From [Eubacterium] saphenum (GTDB lineage: Bacteria; Bacillota; Clostridia; Oscillospirales; Ruminococcaceae), in the NCBI GenBank assembly GCA_004555855.1, contig SFJQ01000045.1, forward strand, positions 1-12,442: DNA of 12,442 nt, read 5' to 3'. Below, in pieces: positions 5,575 to 12,407 of this stretch. The position numbers and the translations under genes were made by a program. Position 1 is the stretch's first letter. Each line of letters opens with the position of its first letter. The notes under the pieces are model-generated. The model had not been told where the DNA came from. It did not search any database and saw nothing but the letters and a program-made list of their open reading frames with translations.

Positions 5575-7131
5575 ATGTCAGACAAACTGAATATATGTTT
5601 AATGAACGACTCGTTTGCGCCGATAATAGACGGTGTGGCGAATGCCGTTATGAACTACGCAAGCATAATTTCTTCGGATAATCTCGGCAAAGCGACCGTG
5701 GTTACGCCGAATTTACCCGGAGCGGAGGACAACTATCCTTTTGACGTCGTGCGCTATCGCAGTATGAACATCACGCAAAAAATCTGCGGATATCGCGCGG
5801 GCTATCCGTTCTCGAGCAGCAAGCTGGACGCACTCGCGGGGCAGGATTTCGACATAATCCACAGCCACTGTCCTTTCGCTTCAACGCTTATGGCGCGCGT
5901 TTTGCGGGAAAAGAGCAACGTTCCGATTGTCCTCACCTATCACACGAAATTTGATATAGATATACGCCGCTCGCTCTCGAACAAGCTGATGGCGGAACAG
6001 GCGATAAAATTTGTCGTGAGCAACATCAGCGCCTGCGACGAGGTTTGGACGGTAAGCCATGGCGCGGGCGAAAATCTGCGCAGTCTGGGCTACAAGGGCG
6101 ATTTTGTGGTAATGGAAAACGGCGTGGATTTCCCGAGAGGGCGCGCCGACAAAAACGCTGCCGAGGAGCTGCGCCGCGAATACGGAGTTGCGCCCGAGGA
6201 ATTTTTGTTTATGTTCGTGGGACGGCTTTTGTGGTACAAGGGCCTTCGTTACATACTTGACGCGATAAAAATTCTCGCCGGAAAGGACCTGAAATTCCGC
6301 TTTATGATAGTAGGCGACGGAATTGAGCGCGAGGAAATCGAGGCATACGCGAAGGAAATCGGCATTTACGACAAGTGCATATTCACGGGAGCTGTGACCG
6401 ACCGTGAAAAGCTGCGCGTTTATTACACGGCGGGCGAGCTTTTCGTGTTCCCTTCCGAATACGACACAAACGGAATTGTAGTGCGCGAGGCGGCAGCCTG
6501 CGGAGTGGCTTCGATTTTGATTGAGGGAAGCTGCGCTGCGGAGGGCATCACGGACGGCAGAACGGGAATTTTGTGCAAAGCGGACGCTGTTGACGTTGCA
6601 AACAAGATGGAGTTTGCAGTCAAAAACCGCGAAAAAGCTCACGAGTTCGGCGAAACGGCGATGAACGAGGTATACGTTTCGTGGGAAGACGCGGTGAAAA
6701 ACGCGGTAAATCGTTATCCCGAGGTTGTCGAGCGCTGTATGAAGGGACAAACCCAGCGGCGCGAGGGAGTTGTCACGGAGGAATTTTTCGTGATAATGGA
6801 CAACGTGACGAAAAGTATCCAGAAAATCCGCAGCATACCGACGGGTATCAAAGAAAAGAGCCAGAAAACCAAAGAAAAGCGCCGGAACAAGACAAAAACG
6901 CGAAAAAACTCGAAAAAGAACGCAGTTTTGCCGATACCCGAGGGCTTTTCCGCGAAGGATATCAGAATTGAGCAGAGCGTCTGCACGGGCGAAAAGACAA
7001 TCGGATTTTTCAGCACCGAGCAGAACAAGCTTGTCTATTCCGAGCTTGTGCGGGACGATGAGGATATCAAGGCGTTTTATGACAAATACGGAATAATGTC
7101 CGACCTTGACGATGACGAAGAGGGCGAGTAA
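5575..7131 (+). CDS. GT4-family glycosyltransferase with basic C-terminal extension
   Basis: A 518-residue GT-B-fold retaining glycosyltransferase. N-terminal acceptor domain: DSFAPIIDGVANAV (12-25), HSHCPFASTLMA (96-107), TYHTKFD (121-127). C-terminal nucleotide-sugar domain: ENGVDF (181-186), VGRLLWYKGL (215-224), VGDG (246-249), and FPSEYDTNGIVVREAAACG (292-310), where the usual E-x7-E pair appears as Asp297-x7-Glu305. Together these resemble clostridial glycolipid glycosyltransferases (diacylglycerol glucosyl- or mannosyltransferase type) working at the cytoplasmic membrane face; the exact sugar and acceptor are inferred. Beyond the catalytic core (ending near 400) is an extra ~115 residues: a strongly Lys/Arg-rich stretch (about 427-449), a small domain (450-505), and an acidic tail (DLDDDEEGE). 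AGGGAG lies 9 bases before the ATG. There is no signal peptide or transmembrane helix. Confidence 0.88.
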   Translation: MSDKLNICLMNDSFAPIIDGVANAVMNYASIISSDNLGKATVVTPNLPGAEDNYPFDVVRYRSMNITQKICGYRAGYPFSSSKLDALAGQDFDIIHSHCPFASTLMARVLREKSNVPIVLTYHTKFDIDIRRSLSNKLMAEQAIKFVVSNISACDEVWTVSHGAGENLRSLGYKGDFVVMENGVDFPRGRADKNAAEELRREYGVAPEEFLFMFVGRLLWYKGLRYILDAIKILAGKDLKFRFMIVGDGIEREEIEAYAKEIGIYDKCIFTGAVTDREKLRVYYTAGELFVFPSEYDTNGIVVREAAACGVASILIEGSCAAEGITDGRTGILCKADAVDVANKMEFAVKNREKAHEFGETAMNEVYVSWEDAVKNAVNRYPEVVERCMKGQTQRREGVVTEEFFVIMDNVTKSIQKIRSIPTGIKEKSQKTKEKRRNKTKTRKNSKKNAVLPIPEGFSAKDIRIEQSVCTGEKTIGFFSTEQNKLVYSELVRDDEDIKAFYDKYGIMSDLDDDEEGE

Positions 7132-7181
7132 TTTTTGCAGCAGTTGTCGAAAAATGTAAAAAATAAAGTAAGAGGTGCGCT

Positions 7182-7991
7182 ATGACTGTCAAGACTTTTT
7201 CCATAAATCCCGAAAAAACAGCTTATGTAAAGGCATTTTTGCCCGATGTTATACCGGGGATTGAATTTACCGAAAAACGTCCGTCCATTGTGATTTTTCC
7301 GGGCGGCGGCTACGAGCATTGCTCCGTTCGCGAACAAGAGCCGATAGCATTTCAGTATCTCGCGGCGGGATACGCGGCATTTGTTGTAACCTATTCGGTA
7401 AACGCGGCGTTTCCGACGTCGCTTATGGACGCTGCGTACACGTTTTATAAAATCCGAATGAGAGCGGAAGAATTTCACATTGACCCGAAGAAAATCGCGG
7501 TTTTGGGCTGCTCGTCGGGCGGACATCTTGCGGGTTGTCTTGCGACGATGTGGAGCGACAATCAGGTTGTGAAAGCAATCGGCTGCGAGCCTGAGGATTT
7601 GCGTCCGGACGCTGCGGTGCTCTGCTACCCTGTTATCAGCGGCGTGACTGCGCCTCACGTCGGGAGCTTCAAGATACTCTTAGGCGAAGAAGCAAGCCGC
7701 TCCGATTTGTCGAGGCTGTCGCTTGAAAACCGCGTTACCCCGAAAACGCCGCCTGTATTCATCTGGCACACGGCAAACGACGAGAGCGTTTCCGCGCACA
7801 ATGCTCTGGTAATGGCGAAGGCTTGTATCTCGAACCGTGTTCCCGTTGAGCTTCACATGTACGCCGAAGGTCCGCACGGAATTTCCACGGCAGACAAGAC
7901 TGTTGCACGCGGAGAAAACGACATTGACGGACACATCAGACGCTGGATAAAGCTGTCGATTGAGTTTTTGAACAAGTATATGAATGTGTGA
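7182..7991 (+). CDS. Alpha/beta-hydrolase, carbohydrate-esterase-like
   Basis: A 269-residue cytoplasmic hydrolase. The oxyanion region is IFPGGGYEHCS (38-48), followed by the nucleophile elbow GCSSGG (109-114, Ser111), the acid in HTANDES (Asp200), and the catalytic His in EGPHGIS (His232): a complete triad. The PGGGY start and the HTANDESV...GPHG pattern are those of the acetyl-esterase / BD-FAE-like group that removes acetyl or feruloyl groups from plant oligosaccharides. Without a signal peptide it would act on imported sugars. AGAGGTG precedes the ATG. It starts 50 bases after the glycosyltransferase gene, with only a weak promoter candidate (TTGCAG at 7135, TAAAAA at 7157), so it may be read through from upstream. 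The natural substrate cannot be read from the sequence. Confidence 0.88.
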   Translation: MTVKTFSINPEKTAYVKAFLPDVIPGIEFTEKRPSIVIFPGGGYEHCSVREQEPIAFQYLAAGYAAFVVTYSVNAAFPTSLMDAAYTFYKIRMRAEEFHIDPKKIAVLGCSSGGHLAGCLATMWSDNQVVKAIGCEPEDLRPDAAVLCYPVISGVTAPHVGSFKILLGEEASRSDLSRLSLENRVTPKTPPVFIWHTANDESVSAHNALVMAKACISNRVPVELHMYAEGPHGISTADKTVARGENDIDGHIRRWIKLSIEFLNKYMNV

Positions 7992-7993
7992 AA

Positions 7994-8007
7994 TTAGTCA
8001 AGACTAA
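7994..8007. promoter_or_regulatory. Operator-like palindrome, copy 1 (TTAGTCAAGACTAA)
   Basis: TTAGTC and GACTAA are perfect inverse arms around AA, placed immediately after the esterase stop codon and about 86 bases upstream of the -35 of the next promoter. A similar 14-mer lies at 8117. It looks like a dimeric repressor or activator site; TTAG...CTAA symmetry is reminiscent of DtxR-family metal regulators, but this is a guess. Confidence 0.5.
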
Positions 8008-8048
8008 CTCGCTTAAACACGGAGAAAATGTGCAAACTGACAAAATTC

Positions 8049-8070
8049 GCAGAAAAACCGGTTTTTTTGC
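8049..8070. terminator. Palindrome with A/T arms, probable esterase terminator
   Basis: GCAGAAAAACC meets GGTTTTTTTGC directly, a 22-base near-perfect palindrome with one G-T pair. As RNA it forms an A-U hairpin with a tight GC-containing turn and a built-in U7 run, which may end the esterase transcript ahead of the promoter at 8080. It could instead be a protein-binding palindrome. Confidence 0.5.
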
Positions 8071-8079
8071 AAAAAAGCC

Positions 8080-8108
8080 TTGACTGATTGTGGAATTTGA
8101 AGTAAAAT
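8080..8108 (+). promoter_or_regulatory. Sigma-A promoter of the membrane protein-lysA-GH5 operon
   Basis: TTGACT (8080-8085), a 17-bp spacer, and TAAAAT (8103-8108). Transcription would begin near 8115, so the membrane protein must start at the ATG at 8150; a GTG at 8090 lies inside the promoter and cannot be the start. Confidence 0.8.
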
Positions 8109-8117
8109 ACAATCAGT
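8083..8117. repeat. Inverted repeat enclosing the promoter core
   Basis: ACTGATTG (8083-8090) and CAATCAGT (8110-8117) are exact reverse complements separated by 19 bp. The left arm overlaps the -35 and the right arm lies at the expected transcription start. This is the layout of an operator where a bound dimer would block RNA polymerase. Confidence 0.6.
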
Positions 8118-8130
8118 TAGTCGAAGCTAA
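8117..8130. promoter_or_regulatory. Operator-like palindrome, copy 2 (TTAGTCGAAGCTAA)
   Basis: It shares 11 of 14 positions with copy 1 and its wider arms GTTAG (8116-8120) and CTAAC (8127-8131) are exact. It sits at the start of the transcript, just before the ribosome binding site of the membrane protein, where a bound regulator would block transcription; as RNA it could also form a small hairpin. Confidence 0.5.
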
Positions 8131-8149
8131 CAAAAGGAGCCGTTGGAGA

Positions 8150-8479
8150 ATGACAATTCCGGATAAACTCATCTACACACGCGGCGAAAAGGTCGCGGAG
8201 ATAGCCTGCGCGGGGACGTGCGCGGCGTTTGTGGCGGCGATGACAGCGATGATGTCGCTCGGACAGACGGACGGCGGAAATTCGATTTTGGTTGTGGTGA
8301 TGCTTGTGATATACGGAACTTTCACGCTATGCTCAATTTTCCCGCAGCACACAAACCTTTTCGACAAACCCGAAAACATCACCGAGGCGTCGTTCAGAAA
8401 AACGCGCTGCGGCTTGATTGTCGCGAAAACGATTCTTATGGCGGCGATTTTTGTGCTGTCGCTGCCGATTTTACAGTAA
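8150..8479 (+). CDS. Small membrane protein, unknown function
   Basis: A 109-residue protein with about three hydrophobic helices (about 14-36, 44-63 and 87-107) and a short charged loop (HTNLFDKPENITEASFRKTR) between the second and third. I do not recognise a named family; the loop and length resemble small uncharacterised integral membrane proteins of Firmicutes. The start is ATG 8150, preceded by TTGGAG, because the promoter -10 ends at 8108; an in-frame GTG 60 bases upstream falls within the promoter. It is the first gene of an operon with lysA (15-base gap) and a GH5 glucanase. The palindromic sites around its promoter indicate tight regulation, which is unusual for an otherwise plain membrane protein. 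Confidence 0.75.
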   Translation: MTIPDKLIYTRGEKVAEIACAGTCAAFVAAMTAMMSLGQTDGGNSILVVVMLVIYGTFTLCSIFPQHTNLFDKPENITEASFRKTRCGLIVAKTILMAAIFVLSLPILQ

Positions 8480-8494
8480 AGAGAGGAGAAATCT

Positions 8495-9760
8495 ATGAAA
8501 ACCCCATTTGTTACAAAGGAACAAATCGAAGAGATAACGAAAACCTACCCCACGCCCTTTCACATATATGATGAAAAGGGTATTCGCGAGAACGCGCGCA
8601 GACTCAAAGCGGCGTTTTCGTGGAACAAGGGCTTCCGCGAGTATTTTGCGGTAAAGGCAACCCCGAACCCTTTTATAATGAAGATTTTGCAGAGCGAGGG
8701 CTGCGGATTTGACTGCTCCTCGTACACCGAGCTTATGCTCTCGGACGACGTCGGCGCGAAAGGACACGACATTATGTTCTCGTCAAACGCGACTCCCGAC
8801 GCTGATTTCAAGAAAGCGTATGAACTTGGCGCAATCATCAACCTTGACGATTTCACGCACATTGACGTTCTCGACAAGCTGACGGGCATTCCCGAAACGA
8901 TTTGCTGCCGATATAATCCGGGCGGTGAGTTCAAGACAGACGGTTCACCGAACGTAATGGACACGCCGAAGGACGCGAAATACGGCTTCACGCACGACCA
9001 GATTATCGAGGGCTACAAAATCCTGAAGGAAAAGGGCGCGAAGAAATTCGGAATGCACGCGTTCCTTGCTTCCAACACGCTGACAAACGATTACTACCCC
9101 ACTCTTGCGGGAATTATGTTCAGAACAGCGGTTGAAATCAAGGAAAAGACGGGCGTTGAGCTTTCGTTCATCAACCTGAGCGGCGGCGTTGGAATCCCCT
9201 ACAAGCCCGACCAGCCCGCAAACGACATCGCGGTAATCGGCGAAAAGGTTCGCGAAAAATTCGAGGAAATTCTCGTTCCCGCGGGACTTGGAAACATCTC
9301 GATTTTCACGGAGCTTGGCAGATTTATGCTTGCTCCTTACGGAATGTTGATTGCAAAGGCAATCCGCGAAAAGCACATTTACAAGGAATATATCGGACTT
9401 GACGCGTGCGCGGCAAACCTTATGCGCCCCGCGATTTACGGCGCTTATCATCATATCACGGTGCTCGGCAAGGAAAACGCTCCCTGCGACCACAAGTACG
9501 ATATCACGGGCGGACTTTGTGAAAACTGCGACAAATTCGCGGTTGACAGAATGCTCCCGAAAATCGAAATCGGCGATTATCTGGCAATCCACGACGCCGG
9601 CGCGCACGGCTTCTCAATGGGCTACAACTACAACGGCAAGCTGAGAAGCGCAGAGCTGCTGCTCCGTGAGGACGGAAGCGTGAAGTTAATCCGCCGTGCC
9701 GAAACACCCGCGGATTATTTCGCAACATTTGATTTCGCAAACAAAAACTATGAGTTGTAA
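8495..9760 (+). CDS. lysA: Diaminopimelate decarboxylase
   Basis: A 421-residue PLP-dependent fold-type III (alanine-racemase-like) decarboxylase that converts meso-diaminopimelate to L-lysine and CO2, the last step of lysine synthesis. The PLP lysine is in YFAVKATPNP (Lys54). His188 in FGMHAFLASN, the phosphate-binding SGGVG (229-233) and ELGRFMLAP (273-281) line the cofactor site. GGLCENCDKF (339-348) provides the catalytic Cys (Cys342) and the C-terminal AGAHGFSMGYNYNG carries the substrate-contacting Tyr. AGGAG lies 6 bases before the ATG. Length is normal. Carboxynorspermidine and other amino-acid decarboxylases share the fold; the C-E-x-x-D motif and size favour LysA. No lysine riboswitch precedes the operon. 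Confidence 0.88.
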   Translation: MKTPFVTKEQIEEITKTYPTPFHIYDEKGIRENARRLKAAFSWNKGFREYFAVKATPNPFIMKILQSEGCGFDCSSYTELMLSDDVGAKGHDIMFSSNATPDADFKKAYELGAIINLDDFTHIDVLDKLTGIPETICCRYNPGGEFKTDGSPNVMDTPKDAKYGFTHDQIIEGYKILKEKGAKKFGMHAFLASNTLTNDYYPTLAGIMFRTAVEIKEKTGVELSFINLSGGVGIPYKPDQPANDIAVIGEKVREKFEEILVPAGLGNISIFTELGRFMLAPYGMLIAKAIREKHIYKEYIGLDACAANLMRPAIYGAYHHITVLGKENAPCDHKYDITGGLCENCDKFAVDRMLPKIEIGDYLAIHDAGAHGFSMGYNYNGKLRSAELLLREDGSVKLIRRAETPADYFATFDFANKNYEL

Positions 9761-9772
9761 AAAGGAGGACTT

Positions 9773-10801
9773 ATGAGGGATTTCACAGGATTTAAAAAGG
9801 GCGTAAACCTTGGCGGCTGGCTTTCGCAGTGCGACTACTCGCCTGACCGCCTTGAGAATTTCATCAAGGAAGAGGACATCGCGAGAATAGCAAGCTGGGG
9901 CGCGGACCACGTTCGTCTGCCGTTTGATTTCAATATTTTGCTCGATGAAAACGGCGCGCTTAAATCGGACGCTTTCAAATATCTCGACCGCGCTGTCGAT
10001 TGGACGCAAAAGCACGGCTTGAACATAATCCTCGACCTTCACAAGACGATGGGCTATTCCTTTGACCCGGGCGAAAAAGAAATCGGCTTTTTCTCAAACG
10101 AGAAATATCAGGACATTTTCGTAAATTTGTGGAAATCGGTTGCCGCGCGTTACGCCGACAAATCGGACAGCATCGCTTATGAAATCCTGAACGAAATCAC
10201 CGATGATGAATTTGCCGAGCCGTGGAATAAAATCGCAAAGCGCGTTATCGGGGAAATCCGGAAAATTGCGCCGAAGAATTACATCATTTACGGCGGAATA
10301 CACAACAACAGCATCAAGGGGCTTGCGCTTCTTGAGAAGCCGCTTGACGACAAGATTGTGTACACGTTCCACCTCTACGACCCGCTGATTTTCACGCATC
10401 AGAAAGCGTACTGGTTTGACGGAATGCCTGCGGATTATGTGATGTCCTATCCTGCTCCGACAGCCGAGTATGTTGAAAAATCAAAGCAGTTCCCCGAGAA
10501 GAAGGTCTGGGAAGTCTTTGACGGGTACACCGAGGACATCGTTGACGCGAGATTTTTCGAGTTTTATATGAAAGAAGCGGTTGAGTTTGCCGAGAGAATG
10601 AACGCGCCGCTTTACTGCGGAGAATACGGCGTAATCGAAGTTGCGCCGCTCGAGGACACGCTTCGCTGGCACCGCGATATGCGCGACACCTTTGACAAGC
10701 TGAATATCGCGCGTTCTGTCTGGTCGTACAAGGAGATGGATTTCGGCTTTATCGACGATATTCGCAAACCGATTTACGATGAACTTATCAAGATGATATA
10801 A
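9773..10801 (+). CDS. Intracellular GH5 glycoside hydrolase, CelC-like endoglucanase
   Basis: A 342-residue (beta/alpha)8 glycosidase of family GH5. The retaining catalytic pair is visible: acid/base Glu141 in YEILNE and nucleophile Glu284 in YCGEYGVI. Other family positions are Arg48 (HVRLPFD), His90 (LDLHK), His200/Tyr202 (FHLYDP) and Trp317 (VWSYKEMDFG). GVNLGGWLSQ at the start and FTHQKAYW in the middle closely follow Clostridium thermocellum CelC, an endo-glucanase without a dockerin or binding module. This protein also lacks a signal peptide, so it should hydrolyse imported beta-glucan oligosaccharides in the cytoplasm. AGGAGG lies 4 bases before the ATG, 12 bases after lysA; the operon ends at a strong terminator. 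The exact substrate (cellodextrin, mixed-linkage glucan or laminarin-type) is inferred only. Confidence 0.92.
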   Translation: MRDFTGFKKGVNLGGWLSQCDYSPDRLENFIKEEDIARIASWGADHVRLPFDFNILLDENGALKSDAFKYLDRAVDWTQKHGLNIILDLHKTMGYSFDPGEKEIGFFSNEKYQDIFVNLWKSVAARYADKSDSIAYEILNEITDDEFAEPWNKIAKRVIGEIRKIAPKNYIIYGGIHNNSIKGLALLEKPLDDKIVYTFHLYDPLIFTHQKAYWFDGMPADYVMSYPAPTAEYVEKSKQFPEKKVWEVFDGYTEDIVDARFFEFYMKEAVEFAERMNAPLYCGEYGVIEVAPLEDTLRWHRDMRDTFDKLNIARSVWSYKEMDFGFIDDIRKPIYDELIKMI

Positions 10802-10805
10802 AAAA

Positions 10806-10839
10806 ACGGCTCGGTGAAAAATCCGAGCCGTGATTTTGT
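10806..10839 (+). terminator. Rho-independent terminator of the lysA-GH5 operon
   Basis: ACGGCTCGG (10806-10814) pairs exactly with CCGAGCCGT (10823-10831), with an 8-base loop, followed by GATTTTGTTT. It lies 5 bases after the GH5 stop codon. Confidence 0.88.
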
Positions 10840-10850
10840 TTACAAAAGCA

Positions 10851-10886
10851 TTACAGCCCCGAGGATTTGACTCCCCGAGGCTGTAA
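10851..10886. terminator. Long hairpin with internal direct repeat, likely minus-strand terminator
   Basis: TTACAGCC (10851-10858) pairs with GGCTGTAA (10879-10886), and further inner pairs give about 13 of 15 positions paired around a 6-base loop. CCCCGAGG occurs twice inside (10857-10864 and 10873-10880). On the minus strand the stem is followed by TGCTTTTG, so it may end transcripts from the DUF6882-like gene; it is about 130 bases past that gene's stop. Confidence 0.55.
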
Positions 10887-11016
10887 CGCTTGGTTGGTAA
10901 TTTATGAAAAGGGTGGTTGGCAATTTTTTGTAATAAGCCTCTGCTTGCTTATTACATTTATATAATAACAGCTTTTTATGACAGCACAAAGTTTTTCGCG
11001 TGAAAGTTGTGTGAAA
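10887..11016. other. Convergent spacer with repeats and a third hairpin
   Basis: No gene is visible. It holds two near-identical 12-mers, GGTTGGTAATTT (10892-10903) and GGTTGGCAATTT (10915-10926), 23 bases apart, and a perfect 10-bp hairpin, TGTAATAAGC (10929-10938) with GCTTATTACA (10947-10956). The hairpin is flanked by T6 before and TTTATATAAT after, so it may stop transcription in either direction. Confidence 0.5.
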
Positions 11017-11721
11017 TTATTGTAAAGAAATGTTGACAACGCGAAAAATCCCATCGATTTCCTCAAAATCGAAGCGAATTGTTCTCGTACCGCCGGCAGC
11101 CGAAATAAAATCTCCCCCGTCCTCGAAGGAATAGCCGTTCTGGTGGAGAAAACCCGCGGCAAGGAGCTTGTGGTCGCAGTAAAACGAACGGATAATTTCG
11201 AGAAATTCGCGCGCAAGTTCATCGAGAGAAATCGGCGCGAAAACGCTCTCGGGCAAGCCTTCAATCTGCACAAAAAGCGCTCCCCCGTCATAAGGGCAGC
11301 GATAATAGCAGGCGTTTTTCTCGGACGCAGCCACGGTAATCATCGAGAGATTGTGCCCCGTGTGGATTTCATCGAGCATAAATTTCCCCGTCAGAAATTC
11401 CTCGCATTCGGGAAGATTACGCTTTGCACGGCGTGACGGCGCAAAGCAAATCTCGGGAACGCCGCTTTCGGTATTTGCCCAGCCCCAGAGCCAAGTGTTG
11501 CTCTGATAGCTCTCCGAGCCGATTATCCCGCAGTCGAACTCGCTTTCGCCGAACTTTATTCTGCGGTTTTTGACATCGACATTCCAGCCGTTTTCGCCGA
11601 TAACCAGCTCTCCCATTTTCTTCTGCCGAGAAACAGCCGCGCCGACCGCAAGCGACAAAAGGCTGAGATAGTCGCCCTTGTCGAAGCTGACGGGCGTTGT
11701 TAAAATTCCGATTTTTTCCAT
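11017..11721 (-). CDS. DUF6882-like protein of unknown function
   Basis: A 234-residue cytoplasmic protein with no signal peptide or membrane segment. The motif SYQSNTWLWGWAN at 71-83, just after a short beta-rich stretch (WNVDVKNRRIKFGESEFDCG), is the hallmark of the DUF6882 family, whose function is not established. The C-terminal part (about 160-234) looks like a separate small alpha+beta segment ending FEEIDGIFRVVNISLQ. GAGGAAA precedes the ATG. It is the second gene of a two-gene operon, starting 12 bases after the 115-aa gene. Family assignment comes from motif memory, not a profile search. Confidence 0.65.
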   Translation of the reverse strand: MEKIGILTTPVSFDKGDYLSLLSLAVGAAVSRQKKMGELVIGENGWNVDVKNRRIKFGESEFDCGIIGSESYQSNTWLWGWANTESGVPEICFAPSRRAKRNLPECEEFLTGKFMLDEIHTGHNLSMITVAASEKNACYYRCPYDGGALFVQIEGLPESVFAPISLDELAREFLEIIRSFYCDHKLLAAGFLHQNGYSFEDGGDFISAAGGTRTIRFDFEEIDGIFRVVNISLQ

Positions 11722-11733
11722 TAAATTTCCTCG

Positions 11734-12081
11734 TTAAATCTGGATTTGCTGCCCGAATTTTCTCAAAATATCGCGAAGCAAAACCTTGTCTATTTTCCAC
11801 AGTTTTGTTTTACCTTTAAGCTGGTCATCCACGCGGTTTTCAAACTGCATAAAGACCTCGGAATAGTCCTCTGTGAAATAGAAAACGCATTGAAGATAGT
11901 TGTCCTTTGACGCGTAATAATTCGCGGGAGTATAGCTCAAAACGGCGCTGATATCGGTGTTAAGCTCGTTTTCAACGCGAGTGAGCGGCATTGCATTAAA
12001 CTGGACTTTTTTCGTTCTGGGAAGCGAAAGCGCATACTTTTCTTCCTCGGAGAGTTTATTTTTTTTCGGAAAACCAAACAT
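11734..12081 (-). CDS. Small protein of unknown function, operon partner of the DUF6882-like gene
   Basis: A 115-residue protein, basic at both ends, without membrane helices. The start is well supported by AGGAGG 7 bases upstream. The N-terminus MFGFPKKNKLSEEEKYALSL resembles short linker segments in proteins of otherwise unknown role; the middle (YLQCVFYFTEDYSEVFMQFE) is beta-rich and the C-terminus (KIDKVLLRDILRKFGQQI) is helical. I do not recognise a family. It is the first gene of an operon with a near-consensus promoter, and the 12-base gap to the DUF6882-like gene suggests the two products act together. Small paired genes like this occur in contact-dependent or immunity-type loci, but nothing here proves that. 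Confidence 0.75.
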   Translation of the reverse strand: MFGFPKKNKLSEEEKYALSLPRTKKVQFNAMPLTRVENELNTDISAVLSYTPANYYASKDNYLQCVFYFTEDYSEVFMQFENRVDDQLKGKTKLWKIDKVLLRDILRKFGQQIQI

Positions 12082-12134
12082 ATTTATCCTCCTATTATAA
12101 TAGAATAAAATGCCAAAACCGAATTTATAATTTG

Positions 12135-12163
12135 ATTATATCATATTTTAAATAACATTTCAA
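12135..12163 (-). promoter_or_regulatory. Sigma-A promoter of the unknown/DUF6882 operon
   Basis: On the minus strand TTGAAA (12163-12158), a 17-bp spacer, and TATAAT (12140-12135), about 54 bases before the ATG at 12081. Confidence 0.8.
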
Positions 12164-12290
12164 TATGTATTCTCTAAAATATCGGTCAAATAATAATCAG
12201 AAATTATGGTAAAATAGCCAACAAAACGATGTCGAAAAAATGTTTCTTTATGCAAATATACAAAAGTTGCAAAAAAACGTTAATTACCAC

Positions 12291-12323
12291 TTGATTTTTT
12301 TCAAATATGGGTTAAAATATAAT
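12291..12323 (+). promoter_or_regulatory. groES promoter overlapping CIRCE
   Basis: TTGATT (12291-12296), a 16-bp spacer, and TAAAAT (12313-12318). A perfect TATAAT at 12318-12323 is the alternative -10, with a poorer -35. Either choice puts the start point inside CIRCE, as expected for HrcA repression. Confidence 0.7.
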
Positions 12324-12349
12324 TAGCACTCAAAGAGTTCGAGTGCTAA
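12323..12349. promoter_or_regulatory. CIRCE operator (HrcA binding site)
   Basis: TTAGCACTC (12323-12331), nine spacer bases, then GAGTGCTAA (12341-12349): an exact match to the conserved CIRCE element. HrcA bound here represses groES-groEL until heat or protein misfolding releases it. In the transcript it also forms a 5' hairpin about 58 bases before the start codon. Confidence 0.97.
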
Positions 12350-12407
12350 CAATAAAATGCGCGAGCTCTTTATAATAATGTGTATATTAATTAGGAGGAA
12401 ATAAATT

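Noticed and set aside
5881..6750. 289-codon minus-strand open frame opposite the glycosyltransferase
   Set aside because: It lies within the catalytic core of the GT4 gene, which has all family motifs on the plus strand; the minus-strand peptide has no recognisable motif or ribosome binding site.
7144..7151. TTGTCGAA, a match to the Spo0A box, upstream of the esterase
   Set aside because: A single 7-8 base match is expected by chance about once in a window of this size; another TGTCGAA occurs near 12230 without a sporulation gene. No paired boxes or wide-spaced promoter are visible.
8090..8149. GTG start giving the membrane protein 20 extra residues
   Set aside because: The GTG lies between the -35 and -10 of the promoter at 8080-8108, so it would not be in the transcript; ATG 8150 has a ribosome binding site.
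8945..9607. 220-codon minus-strand open frame opposite lysA
   Set aside because: It is a shadow of a complete, motif-rich lysA gene.
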